64,000 nucleotides of DNA, from contig NW_014577302.1 of assembly GCF_000485595.1 (NCBI RefSeq), forward strand, positions 63,776 through 127,775, given 5' to 3'. Position numbers and translations under genes: made by a program. The notes beneath the pieces are model-generated. The model ran no database searches and had not been told where the DNA came from. It saw nothing but the letters and a program-made list of their open reading frames with translations. This DNA is from Priapulus caudatus (Eukaryota > Priapulida > Priapulimorpha > Priapulimorphida > Priapulidae). The first letter of the stretch is position 1; every line of letters starts with the position of its first letter. Positions 21,752-32,968 of the stretch are shown here, piece by piece.

Positions 21752-23351
21752 TATTTGTAAGGGCTGCGGCAAGCAGAATCACTGGGCCAAAATGTGTCGC
21801 TCGTCAAACAGAGGTCATCATGCCAAGCCGAAATACACCACTCGTGTCCACACGCTGACAGAGGCAGAAACCGCCACCAGCCGCGTGGACGACGAGGAGG
21901 AGCTTTACTTTCACACACTCAAGAAGCAGGCGGCCGAGAAGCGCGAGACCGTTACCCCTAGCAACAGTGACGACACACAGGCGTTCATCACACTCAGCAC
22001 TGAATCCGACCATGCACAAAGAGACATATCGTACAAAATTGATACCGGCAGTGAAGGAAACGTGATATCTGCAGCAGTATATCGTTCATTACTGACTGGG
22101 AACACTGCCACTGATGGAGTACCCCCTGGCTTGCGCCCCACCCAAACCAAGCTGATCGCGTTTGGTGGACATACAGTTGAGCACTATGGTACATGCTCTC
22201 TCACATTGACACACCGTGAGCAGAGTGAATGCTGTACATTCCACGTGAGCAAAGATGACTGCCCCGCTATAGTAGGCCTGCCTGCGTGCAGAGCGCTGAA
22301 GCTAGTGACATTACACTATAACATAAACATCGCGGACGCTACAAGCACGCCAGCAGATGATGTGCACACCAACACTGTGACATCATCAGAGGCAACAAAG
22401 CCACGAGGTGACCCGGTCGCTCGAGAAAACACCCTGATCCAGTACAGTGATTGCTTTGAAGGCACAGGATGCTTCACGCAGCCACATCACATCACACTGG
22501 ACCCGTCCGTACAACCAGTAGTACACTCACCCAGACGAGTACCCGTATCGCTACGCGCACAGCTCAAGGCAGAACTCGACAGCCTGGTGGAGCAAGACAT
22601 CATCGCCAAAGTGGAGCGCCCGACAGTGTGGGTTAATTCTATCGTGGGCGTGACAAAACCCGACGGGACATTACGAATCTGTTTGGACCCCAAGGACCTG
22701 AATGAAGCCATCAAACGACCACATCACTACACACCAACGCTAGAGGAGATATTACCCAAGCTGGCCGGTGCACGATGGTTTTTTATACTCGATGCCACGA
22801 AAGCATATCACTCGGTGTCGCTCGATGATGAGTCATCATATCTCACCACATTTAACACGGTCTACGGCAGGTATAGGTACAGACGATGTTTTGGCCTTAA
22901 AGACGCCCAAGACGTGTTTCAACCCCAGATCGACGCTACATTCGGCGACATCAAAGGCATCACCGGAATCGCTGACGACCTCATCGTATACGGCTTCGAT
23001 GAAAGCGGTAAGGAACACGACGATGCCCTACACGCCGCTCTACAACGCACACGTGAGTCCGGAGTAAAGTTTAACAAAAAGAAAATCGTGATTCGCGCAC
23101 GGAGAATACCGTTCTTTGGCCACATCCTCGGTGCAGACGGACTGCAGCCTGACCTTGCCAAAGTAGCCGCAATCAGCGCCATGACAAGCCCGACGGACGT
23201 CAAGCAGATGCAAAGATTTCTAGGCATGGCCATGTATCTCAGCCAGTTTACAGCCAGACTAGCCACTATATCCGCCCCCTGCGCGATTTGTGTAAACAAT
23301 CCAGTGAGTATATATGGCAGCCACAACATGAGAAAGCGTTCGGCGAAGTGA
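21752..23351 (+). pseudogene. pol: Element A second zinc knuckle, protease and RT
   Basis: Resumption of the element A polyprotein after B. It opens with a CCHC knuckle (CKGCGKQNHWAKMC, about 21755). Protease follows with YKIDTGSEGNVIS (DTG, about 22033). RT follows with LRICLDPKDLN, the YLDD-equivalent box IADDLIVYG (about 22966) and FFGHILGADG. A frame change near 23283 ends it. At the box usually reading LPFGL the copy reads RRCFGLKDAQ. Gag and pol appear to lie in one frame here, as in many Mag/SURL-like elements. Relatives of similar type lie at 25459 (element C). Confidence 0.85.
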
Positions 23352-24847
23352 AACGAGAAATCACAGCCGCCACAAATCTGCAGTTCTATGACAAACGTAA
23401 GCCACTGACGCTACAGGTCGACGCCTCTCTCCGTGGCCTGGGAGCAGCCCTGATACAGGACAAGGGTGTAATTGCGTTCGCCAGCAAATCACTCACAGAC
23501 ACCGAGCAGCGGTATAGTAACATTGAGCGTGAGTCACTAGCCATCGTATTTGGTTTATAGCGTTTTCATCATTATGCGTTTAGCCGTCACGTGATCATAC
23601 ACACTGACCACAAGCCTCTGGTCAGCATCACAAAGAAGAGCATGGTCAACATACCGCCGCGGCTAGCACGCATGATGCTACGTGTCAAGGCATATGATGT
23701 CGACATTACTTACAAGCCAGGCCGAGACATTCCACTCGCGGATGCACTATCACGCGTTAACCCATGCAGAGGTGACGCTATCCGTGGCATGGATATCACT
23801 GTCCATGAACTTCACAGTCAACTCTCCGCATCTCCGCAGTGCCTGCAAGACATCAAGCGCGAAACACTGCTAGACCCAGAGCTATCTCAACTCTGCGATC
23901 TCATTGTGTGCGGATGGCCAGACAAACGCGCAGCCTTCCCGCCTCGTCTCCATGGCTACTGGAACTACAGGGACGAGCTTTCTGTTCATGATGGCATCAT
24001 TATGAAAGGGCTACGTATCCTGATACCGCAAAGCCTGAGACCTGCACTACTAGAACAGATACACTACGCACACAGTGGTCGCGAGAAGTGTAAACTACGC
24101 GCACGTAATGCAGTATTTTGGCACGGGATAAATCGCGACATCGGCGGACTCGTTGCTAGTTGCAGTACGTGTCAAGCGCATCAGCCCGCCAACAAAGCTG
24201 AGTCATTATATCCGCATGATGTACCACCATACGCATGGCATACACTCGCCTCTGACATGTTCCACTGGGAACAGAAGGACTATTTATTGGTGGCTGACAT
24301 GTTCAGCAAGTTTCCAGTCGTCCGCTGCCTACACTCTACAACATCTCGCTCGGTCAACAACCACCTAAAGGCAATCTTTGACGAGCACGGTGTGCCCGAG
24401 GAGATGCTGACAGACAACGGTCCTCAGTACACGGCAGCAGAATTTACCACGTTTGCCAAGCAGTACGGGTTTATCCACAAAACCAATTCACCGCAATTCC
24501 CTTCATCCAATGGATTTATTGAGCGTACTGTACAGACGGTAAAGAACGTTTTCACGAAGGCGAGAGAGAGTGGGAACGACCCTCATCTCGCCATGCTGTG
24601 CCTCAGAACAACACCTGTGGATCACAACACGCCATCACCGAGTGAGTTGCTCAACAACCGCCGATACCGCGCAAATCTTTCCACGATTCCGGTACACACC
24701 GATGGGCGTATCAACGAAACCCTACATCTTTGCCAGGACGTACAGAAGAGGTTCCACGACCGCCGCTACCCCCACACGCTCCCAGAGCTACGCACAGAGG
24801 AGATCGTACGAGTGACCCCATCACCAAGCGCTGGCAACCAGCCATAG
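23288..24847 (+). pseudogene. pol: Element A RNase H and integrase (stop and frame changes)
   Basis: RNase H (LTLQVDASLRG, ERESLAIVFG, HTDHKPL) is cut by a TAG at 23558-23560 and continues in frame. The integrase HHCC finger (HYAHSGREKCKL … CSTCQAH) and core follow: TLASDMF near 24248, LTDNGPQY near 24410, NGFIERTVQ near 24511. All three DDE residues are present. A further frame change near 24815 separates the last part. Confidence 0.85.
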
Positions 24848-25104
24848 TGGCTGCTGGCGACCGTAACCCGCGGTCATACATTGTCCACACCACCGGCGGA
24901 ACATTCAGGCGAAATCGCCACCACATCAGGAAGACTGGCGAGACCTTCCACCGTCATGAACCGGATGACACGTCAACCGTCCCCGCACCCGACGACAGCG
25001 ACGATACCCCCGGCGCCCCCGATGTGCCCACACCGGTTGCTGTAGAATCGGGCCTGCGTCGTTCAGCCAGGACAATCAAACCCCCACAGCGTTTGGACTT
25101 GTAA
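24815..25104 (+). pseudogene. pol: Element A integrase C-terminal tail
   Basis: Shifted frame carrying DPITKRWQPAIVAAG, an SH3-like integrase C-terminal segment, then an acidic/proline linker and the tail RRSARTIKPPQRLDL before a TAA at 25102. The tail type recurs in elements B, C and D. Confidence 0.8.
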
Positions 25105-25173
25105 CTGTGTTGATGTGATTGCACAACATATCTTGTACATTTCAAATGTATAGAATTTGTTCATCCTTTTTAT

Positions 25174-25458
25174 GAAAAAAAGGAGATGTCATATTATCAG
25201 TATAATAATTAATACCTTGCAGTTATATTTCAGTATATTCATTTCTACGTGTGAAAGCGTTCTAAGTTTAACTTCTACGTGTGATTGCGTCATACGCAAT
25301 ACTGATTTTTTATTGGTTTACTTCTATTGTATGAATTGCCGGCAGCGCCGGGTTGCCGCCATGATGTTCTAACTGTTGAATAAAGCTTATCTTTTGAACT
25401 TTATACCTGGTTATTCGTGTACCACGACACAAGAAGAAAACAAACAAAAATCACGACA
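25174..25458 (+). mobile_element. Element A polypurine tract and 3' LTR
   Basis: Purine tract AAAAAAAGGAGA is followed by the LTR (25187-25458, 272 bp, TGTCATATTATC…TCACGACA), carrying the same features as 3807-4062. Directly after it comes the middle of another element's gag (25459), not a copy of the 5' flanking bases. Confidence 0.88.
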
Positions 25459-26263
25459 AAGGCCTAAAGACTGCGAATTTGGTAACCTACAGGATAATTT
25501 CATTAGAGATCGAATCGTGTGTGGAATCCTGAATAGAGAGGTACGAGAGCAACTGCTACAAGATTCTGAACTAACACTCAGAAAAGCTGTTGACAAATGC
25601 CGAGCTATAGAAGCCAGTGCCACACAACTCAAAAGTATTACGGAAAATTTCACCATATCTGCCATCACGTACAGCAGAGATCAGATGAGAAAGCAAGGTG
25701 AACAGTGGAAGTCTAAAAGCACAGCGTACAAACACCCAGGTAAAGATACCAAAAGAAATGACACTCCTTGTGGTAAATGTGGAAGACATCATATGCCGAG
25801 ACAATGCCCTGCGTACGGTAAAGCATGTGCACTTTGCCACAAACAAACTTATTTCGCAAAGGTGTGCCGTTCCAAGCAACAACATGGTGTGTCGGAAATC
25901 AGTGCTCAAAAGGATGATCCATCGTATCAGTATCTATGTCTAGACGGGGTAACACTAGAAGCCAACGCACTTACGTCTGACTGGACACAAGCTGTCAGGG
26001 TGGACGATAGACATGACATTGATTTTACGCTCGATACAGCAGCACAAGCTAATGTCATTCCGATCAACACACTGCGTTCATTCTACACTGGTCCGCTGCA
26101 ATCAACTAATGTGCGTCTAAAGAGCTACAGTCAGCACACAATTAAGCCAGAAGGCCAGGTGAATCTAAAATGTTCAGTTAACAAAAGATCTACAACCTCA
26201 CATTCCAAGTCGTCAGTCTCGAAGTGTCACCGATCCTCGGGAAGGATGCATGCGTGGACTTAG
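25459..26263 (+). pseudogene. gag: Element C gag (5'-truncated) and protease
   Basis: Mag/SURL-like Gag starting mid-protein at …CEFGNLQDNFIRDRIV. Two zinc knuckles lie at about 25770-25870: CGKCGRHHMPRQC is normal, but the second reads CALCHKQTYFAKVC, with tyrosine where the zinc-binding histidine is expected. The protease motif reads LDTAAQANVIP (about 26031), with DTA instead of DTG. The frame shifts near 26200. The 5' end of gag, the leader and the 5' LTR are absent, since the segment abuts the 3' LTR of A. Confidence 0.8.
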
Positions 26264-27255
26264 GCTTACTGAGAAGACTTGAGGTAAACTCTGTTAACAT
26301 AGCATCAAATTACCCTGATCTATGCAAAGGCCTAGGAAAGCTACCAGGTCAGTACTCGATCAAATTAAAACCGAATGCTACGCCAGTTGTACACCCACCA
26401 CGCAGAATACCATACGTTATTCGCCATAGAGCCAAAGTTGAACTCGACCGCATGGAACAAATGGGCGTCATCGTCAAACAGCGAGAGCCTACACCATGGG
26501 TTAACTCGATGGTTACTGTACAGAAAGGAGACAAATTACGGATTTGCATTGATCCAACTGACTTAAATAAAGTCATAATGCGTGAACATCATCCGAAGTA
26601 ACTGTAGAAGAAGTTGCTGCACAAATTGGCAACGCAACGAAGTTCACGAAATTGGACGCGCGTCACAGTTATTGACACATCGAGCTGGATGACGAGAGTT
26701 CTGAGATGTGTACCATGAACACCATATTCGGGAGATACAGTTTTCTCCGACTCCCATTCGGTTTGTGTAGCTCAGGAGATATCATGCAACGCGCCATGGA
26801 AAACATTCTAGAGGGGATTGATGGGGTGAAAGTGATCGTCGATAATACATTCATTTGGGGCAACTCCGATCAGCAACACGACAAACGAGTAAAGCGAGTT
26901 CTCGACCAAGTAAACAAGTCTGGCCTAAAACTCAACCCCGATAAAGTGGAAGTCGGTGACCATGAGAGTGACACGCTCACTCGTCATGGAGTGAAGCCGA
27001 ATCCAGAACGCATGAGAGCAGTCGTAAACATGCCGCGACCAACAAGTGCGCAGATTCTTAGGTATGGTTACCTATGTAGCCAAGTTCATTCCTGATCTGT
27101 CAATCATATCTGCACCACTACGCGAACTGATCAAAGATGATGTCTACTTCACATGGAATAACGAACACACTACAAGGTTCGAGAAACTGATAAAGCTGAT
27201 AACAAGCGCACCGGTTCTGAAGTACTACGATGTCACAAAGCCGATCACACTCCGT
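26224..27255 (+). pseudogene. pol: Element C reverse transcriptase
   Basis: RT in pieces: VVHPPRRIPYVI, LRICIDPTDLN (about 26536), a stop at 26599, KLDARHSY then a stop, LPFGLCSSGDIMQRAM, and a catalytic box reading VIVDNTFIWG (about 26838), where the second aspartate of the usual VDD is asparagine. The segment ends with DVTKPITLR at the start of RNase H and is then cut by element H. The copy is clearly dead: altered protease, altered RT active site, several stops and frame changes. Confidence 0.8.
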
Positions 27256-27755
27256 TAACTCTATAAGTTTCTGACGTCAAATTATAAGCTGCTAGTATAG
27301 CTGTCGTTACTAGCTCAAAGTCTCGTCTGACGTCATCTGCTAAGCGGAATATGCATTTCTGGGCTCGCCCCAATAGAAATGGCTCTAAAATAGCCGTCTA
27401 CTGATCCCTAGGCTTATCTTGTGCAATACAAAGTCTCTCGAATGTCTGCAAGTAACAGTCAATGTCGTCCTCTTTTGTAAGTTTTCGCATGCCCACTAAT
27501 TTATATACAGACGTACCCGACTCTCCATGTCTAGCGTCTGCTACCGTATTGCGATGCGCAAGTAACTCTGTCATAAATGATTGATGTTGCTGTTGCTGTA
27601 ATGCTTGTTGCTGTAATGCTTGTTGCTGTTGTTGTTGCTGTTGCTGTTGCTGCATAAATAACATCATGGTCTGCATCTCCGGAGAAGGAGAAACTGCCCC
27701 CGGCCTGTTCCTCATCTCAGGATTCTTTGGTAACCTTCTTAGGAGGCATTTCTTT
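27256..27755 (-). pseudogene. gag: Element H gag, N-terminal part with polyglutamine
   Basis: Begins near 27750 (MPPKK), shifts frame, and continues as MRNRPGAVSPSPEMQ with a glutamine run (CAG/TGC-type repeat, 27588-27658). Then comes a capsid N-terminal-like segment, KEDDIDCYLQTFERLC. A TAG at about 27402 interrupts it. Homology continues to about 27256 (…NLTSETYRV), where it joins element C. Assignment to a tRNA-Ser-primed Ty3/Gypsy type rests on this gag and the adjoining primer site. Confidence 0.7.
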
Positions 27756-28521
27756 CGTGTGTGTAAGAATTCGTATTCAACTTAAACGGTTCATGCAACC
27801 TGGCTTGCTATCCGCAAAACCAAGCTACAACCATAAGTAGGCTTACTTCACCGTTATATCGTGTATATATTGTCTTAATAAAAAAAATGTAATTCTTTTT
27901 CTTTGTGTTTTCAAAAAACTCTTATAGCGGGCAGAGACCCCCAAAATGCACAACTATACAAGCAATCAATCGCCTGTGAACGCAATCTCAATGACAGGCA
28001 CGGAATACGCAAAAAGAAACGCACGAAACATGCCAATACAGTGGAAATAGCACAGTGGAATACAGTGAAAATAGCACCGTGACATGCAAGGCGACACGCC
28101 TTACTGTGCCACTTACCGAACGACTATCGTACCTATCTACCGTTAGTTCAGTTGAAAGCTAAGATTGCTACCACACGCGGGCGGAGCACGACTGCAAAAA
28201 CTCCTCAAACACGACGGAGGTGTTGAGTAAATGAGTACTCGAGTCTGAGCGACAAACACACGGGCTTGACCCTCAGCTGACAGACCTACTGTTTGCTTAC
28301 AACAGTCTGCTTAACGACATGCATGATGCACGTCAAAAGAACTATGCAGTCTACCATTGTACGCTACGTGCGCCATACAATACATCTATCTTAACTTATC
28401 AACGAACACTTCCCGATAACCATACTGGAAGAAGTACTTAGCTGGATGTAGCAGCTTGTCGTCCAGGGCCTCTACTTCACGCGACGAGCCAGGTAACATA
28501 ATACAATTCACACGACGTACA

Positions 28522-28538
28522 TCCTGTCGACTGCGCCA
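28522..28538 (-). promoter_or_regulatory. Element H primer-binding site (Ser-tRNA type)
   Basis: On the minus strand TGGCGCAGTCGACAGGA follows the LTR end (CACTTACA) after a TTT spacer. It fits the acceptor and T-stem of a tRNA-Ser with discriminator G, as in 17.6/297-like elements. Confidence 0.75.
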
Positions 28539-28541
28539 AAA

Positions 28542-28738
28542 TGTAAGTGTTGATCCTTACACGAACGGTTCTCCTTGTCGTCTGGTGGAATAAAGCACAC
28601 CGAGTCAACCCCGGGCGGTCCTTATATACGTTCACTGCTGTGGCCTTGTTAAGCTTGCAGTAAATCCCGTGTCGAAGCCTGTATGTGAATCCTGTAGAAT
28701 GGCTTCGATCCGTATCTGGCGGTGTTGACCCCTTACAC
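28542..28738 (-). mobile_element. Element H single LTR (197 bp)
   Basis: Minus-strand LTR TGTAAGGGGTCAACACC…CACTTACA, preceded by the purine tract CGAAGGAGGGGAGAG (28753-28739). A TATATAAGG box lies at about 28627-28619 on the minus strand. Confidence 0.8.
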
Positions 28739-28799
28739 TCTCCCCTCCTTCGAAGCATAGTCCCGGCGGAATCTGTAATGCCAACGTACTACACGCACA

Positions 28800-30902
28800 A
28801 CACACTATGTACACTTCCAACAGCATTAGGTATGTATTGTTGCTACCATTCCTCATAGCACAACACCAGCTGTTCGCGCATAACTGGCAGGTTCCCGTTT
28901 CTTCTGCTGTCGAGTTACGCATCTACTCTGACGTATTTACATTGAATACATTATCCGACCAGCTTCAGCTTATCGATATGACAAACACACTCTTTGTCAT
29001 TCACATCCGCCAGAATAACGTTCAAGGGTGACGTCATCCGTAATACCGTATAGGGACCCTTGAACCAGGGGGCTAGTTTTGCACTGAAGTTCTTCCGTGC
29101 GTCCGACAACGGGTGTGTCTTTAACATAACTCTGGCCCCTGGAGAGATCCTGCTGCCCCGGCGGTGGGTGTCATAATATAACATGGCTTTGGCCGCTGCG
29201 GCTTGTTGCTTAACCTTAATCTGCTTGTACAGCAGGTTTGAAGCCATCTCGTCCCCCCAACTGGTGGTCAAAAAAAGTACATAATTTGCACCCTAGACAA
29301 ATTTCAGCCGGAGTGTGCCCGGTAGTATCATGCTTCGCGGAGTTTAAAGCAAACTGTAAGTCCGACAAATAAATGGATATCCCATGGATAAAATGGATAT
29401 CCCATGACCTATAATCTCCAGAGACGTACGACTGCAACATAGCCTTAATGTTACGATTTACCCTCTCAACCCAATTCGATTGGGGCCTATACTTGGTGAT
29501 AAACTTGTGCCGTATCCCCCACCGCTCGCAAACGGCCGCAAAGGCCTTGGAGACAAACTGTGCCCCATTGTCTGAGATCAGCCAACGAGAGGGCCCAAAA
29601 ATAGAACAGAACTATCTGTCTAGGCTTAACGCCACATTGCTACCGGTCGCCTTCCTTATGGGAATGAGCTGGGACCATTTCAAAAAAGGATCCGTAACCA
29701 CCAAGATGTACTCGTGCTTACCATACGACAAAGGTAACGGCCCCATTAAGTCAATCGCGGCCTTTTCGCCTGGGTATGACGACTGTGTCGTCTGCATGAA
29801 ACCTACGGGTCTCTGATACGACGGTTTCACGACCCTACACGTCGGGCAAGCTTTCACGAAATCCCGAATACTCCTAGACATCTGGGGCCAAAAAGTGATT
29901 GTGGTTATCCTAGCTAATGTCTTACGAAACTCAAAATGCTCGGCTGTAGTCTGTGTGTGGAAAAAACTCAACACCTGGTTACGAAGCGCTACCGGAACGT
30001 AGATCCTATCTTGCTGGCCATGTTTCGAGACACGATATAAGAGGTCATCCTTAAGCAAGAAGGGGTATGTAGGACCGAAGCCCTTCGACAAAAGTGTAAC
30101 TTGCTTAGCGACCAAAAGATCTCCTCAGGCGTGAAACCACTGAGACTACAACCCGTCCCACACGAATCGCTGTGGGGTACCTTCGCCGAGACAGAACAAA
30201 ATTCACAAAAGAATTGCGGCAACTTTGCCACAATCCCCGGGTTGCTACCTGAGCACAAAACATGCAGCTAGCTGTCACAGCGATAACACTGTACCCATGA
30301 CAACGACGCGTCTTGCGGCCGTGTGCAGACCTCAGCATCACATTTATCATGGCAATAGTCCACTATACCTATACGAGCACCCTCTGGCACCTGAGCCCTC
30401 GACAGAGCATCAGGAACAGCATTACGCTTGCCCTGCCTGTAAACAACCTGGAACTTAATATCCTGCACCGACAAGACTCAGCGCAGAAGCCTGCCTGAGA
30501 GTTTCTTGGATGAGAAAAGCCAAGCTAGAGCACGGTGATCACTATAGACAGTACAAAGCATATTCTCAACGTAGTGACTGAATTTCTGTAGAGCCCAAAT
30601 AACAGCCAAGCATTACTTCTCCGTCGTACTATAGTTGCGCTCCGCCAAGGTGAGCAACCTACTACCGAAAGCGATGGGATTAGTGATCCCACCATCCACC
30701 GAGATCTTGGCTAAGGCACAGCCCAGACCTAAATTACTCGCATCACATGCCAGCTCAAAAGGTATCGAAAAATCCGGAAACGACATAGTAGTAACTCTAA
30801 GTAGCGAGTCTTTCAAGTCGACAAAAGCCTTGTCCTGCACGTGCGACCAAATCCACTCAACCTTACTCCGTCTCAAACAATGCAAGGGCTCTGCCATCTC
30901 CG
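28800..30902 (-). pseudogene. pol: Element H RNase H and integrase
   Basis: Minus-strand reading from 30902: end of RT (MAEPLHCLRRSKVEW), RNase H (FELACDASNLG near 30760, then a stop at 30613-30615), an ALSRAQ segment near 30410, integrase HHCC finger (…CPTCRVVKPS near 29860), core motifs AIDLMGPLP (about 29755), SDNGAQF (about 29570) and SNWVERVNRN (about 29470). The SH3-like C-terminus (APWFKGPYTVL) ends near 28951. At least three stops or frame changes are present. Catalytic residues of integrase are retained in the pieces. Confidence 0.8.
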
Positions 30903-31514
30903 AACATGAACACGATGATCAAGAAATGTCGCGAGGAAGGTAACGATCCATATTTGGCGTTGCTGGATTTGAGAAACACGCCAGTAGACAATATTGGTAA
31001 ATCGCCTGCACAGCTCCTCATGAGTTGCCGGTTGAGAACAACACTGCCTACGTCACATAGGTTGTTATATCCACACGCAGAAGACACGTCAGATGTAGTA
31101 GCTAAACACATCGCGCGTCAACATGTTCAGAAGGATTATTTCGACCGACATGCAGGATAATCATTATCTACGTTACAACCAGGTGATCGTGTACGGGTAC
31201 AGGTGAATGAGCATAACTGGCAACCAGCAACCGTCAAGGACCGAAGCGACAAACCACGATCGTATGTTGTCGAAACTACAACAGGTAGAAAATACAAATG
31301 AAATCGAATAAATATTCGACCGTCAAAAGAAGCAGAAAAACAGTTTGAACCAAAGAACAGAGCTGCTTATGTACGGTATGAACCCAACCGAGATGAACCG
31401 ATTGTGCCAGACATAGTCGAACAACCACCGTCAGATGAGCCGCCACCGGAAGCTGGTGAAACAGTTACAAGAAGTGGTCGTGTGGTTCACAAACCATTAA
31501 GATATAGAACATAA
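30903..31514 (+). pseudogene. pol: Element C integrase C-terminal part
   Basis: Resumes with MNTMIKKCREEGNDPYLALL, just after the integrase core, and runs to about 31160. It continues with stops and frame changes through an SH3-like segment (LQPGDRVRVQVNEHNW) to the tail TRSGRVVHKPLRYRT before TAA at about 31512. The core domain and RNase H are missing. Confidence 0.78.
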
Positions 31515-31754
31515 GCATCATGATATCGACCAGAATAATGTCGATTGTGTACACATGAGGGTAGTCTACCCCTGTGATTGTTCTTGCGTCATATTGAACT
31601 GTCCAATTCATATTGATTTTTCAGTTGTAGTGACTGACTACAAATGACTATATATGCCAAGATTTAACTCATCAGTTATGTAATATGTATATAATATTTA
31701 TATAATTAGTTTGAACATTGTTCTTTTGTGCAAAATATATTTTAAGAAGGGAGA

Positions 31755-31891
31755 TGTGATGTATCGTAAGGTGCTGCCACCTATAATAAACAGAGGAGCA
31801 TGTTCGCTCTCTCCTAACGTACATGGCTGACTTAGTGGTTATCTGCTAACGTGGTTCCTAATAGAATGTACCCAGCAAGAGCGACATTACA
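31755..31891 (+). mobile_element. Element C 3' LTR (137 bp)
   Basis: Purine tract AAGAAGGGAGA is followed by TGTGATGTATCG…GCGACATTACA, with AATAAA near 31782. It is very short for an LTR. The 5' partner is not in the window. Confidence 0.7.
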
Positions 31892-32133
31892 ACAACGACG
31901 AAATCGATACTGAAACAGTTTTATATTCTGGAAACATCACAGATAGTAAAAGAGTTGAGAAAACTTTACCATCTACTAAAATAAATAGCAAACTGATTGA
32001 AGAGACTTATCCCATACCGTCTACAAAAGTAACTGATAATGAAGGGAAAACTCAATCAACTGCCAAAGTCACAGATACACAGATTAAGGTAATTCTACCA
32101 TCTACTGAAGTAACTAATAAAGGGGTAGAGAAA
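31892..32133 (+). other. Open, threonine/lysine-rich fragment between two elements
   Basis: An open frame without stops runs from about 31891 beyond 32133 and reads NNDEIDTETVLYSGN… with a degenerate internal repeat (VEKTLPSTK, VILPSTEVTNKGVEKTL). No start codon of its own and no recognised domain. It may be an exon or exon remnant of a host gene into which element C inserted, or part of an unrecognised element. Confidence 0.3.
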
Positions 32134-32877
32134 ACTCTGGAGGCACGTGAGAGGGAAGCTCTGCCTGGATCCTACGTCACCGCAGGCTCCTATATAAGCA
32201 GCCGAGATCCAATGGTAAAATCAGTCAGTCTCCGGACGGCCACAAACTAACGAACGAACGAACGAACGAACGAACGAACAAACAAACGAACGAACGAACA
32301 AACGAACGAACGAACGAACAAACGAACGAGCGAACGAACGATCACGCTTGAGCCAGAGCGCACAAACACCGTCGGAGGGAGAGCCACCTACGAGCAGAAC
32401 AACACCCAAGAAGGTATACTTTATACTAAGGGAGCTATAGGCTACACACGACAAGGAAACACACTGCCAACCTACGAACTCGCGCCGAACCGCGGAGCAC
32501 GCGACTGGGAGAGACAGAGACGGCTACAATATTAACCCGTAGAATAGCTAAGAGAAGTTAAACGTGTAATCACCTAACGAGGTAACGTAATCGAGGCACG
32601 AGCAGTATATATTATATATATCTATACGCTATATTCGAGATACGAAGTGAGCGTTATTCATGTTATTTGAATATGATAATAATATAACAATAAAACCTTC
32701 AGTTGTATAAAGACTATATAAGGACTTGCGTTCATTTCACTCTGGAGTTTTTCTTGCTACTGTATCACCGTCCTACCTTCACGGTAGGAGCGAAAAATGA
32801 TCCCGACACAAATAAATTACACGTGCTAACCACAGCACATGTGAAAGTCCAGTGTGGCCACCCCTAGAGCCACTACA
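32134..32877 (+). mobile_element. Element D 5' LTR (5' end uncertain)
   Basis: Contains a TATA box (CTCCTATATAAGC, about 32189), an (AACG)n/(AACA)n microsatellite, an AATAAAA signal near 32688 and the end GGCCACCCCTAGAGCCACTACA, closely like the end of the B LTR. The LTR start expected from the 3' end (TGTGGAAATTTC at 56442) is not found upstream, so this copy seems 5'-truncated. Confidence 0.65.
32250..32340 (+). repeat. (AACG)n/(AACA)n microsatellite in D LTR
   Basis: About 22 tetranucleotide units, mostly AACG with interspersed AACA, 60 bp downstream of the TATA box. Confidence 0.9.
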
Positions 32878-32884
32878 GGATTTT

Positions 32885-32902
32885 TGGGGGCTCGTCCGGG
32901 AT
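32885..32902 (+). promoter_or_regulatory. Element D primer-binding site, exact Pro-tRNA type
   Basis: TGGGGGCTCGTCCGGGAT, seven bases after the LTR end. This is the tRNA-Pro-complementary site also known from mammalian gammaretroviruses. Confidence 0.85.
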
Positions 32903-32968
32903 TTTCGCATGCAATAGTAGCAGAAAAGAGTAACACCAGGGTGAAATTGTTATAGTCTAGTAAAGTAA

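Larger units (their letters stand above)
27256..30902 (-). mobile_element. Element H: permuted one-LTR Ty3/Gypsy fragment inside element C
   Basis: Reading the minus strand: end of RT, RNase H, integrase, purine tract, one LTR (28738-28542), primer site, leader, then the N-terminal part of gag. An LTR with polymerase upstream and gag downstream is the junction expected of a tandem pair or of a one-LTR circle. No target duplication is seen, and about 1.2 kb of element C (RNase H and integrase core) is missing at this point. Confidence 0.75.

Noticed and set aside
32221-32454. Minus-strand frame with FVRSFVRS repeats
   Set aside because: Translation of the (AACG)n microsatellite.
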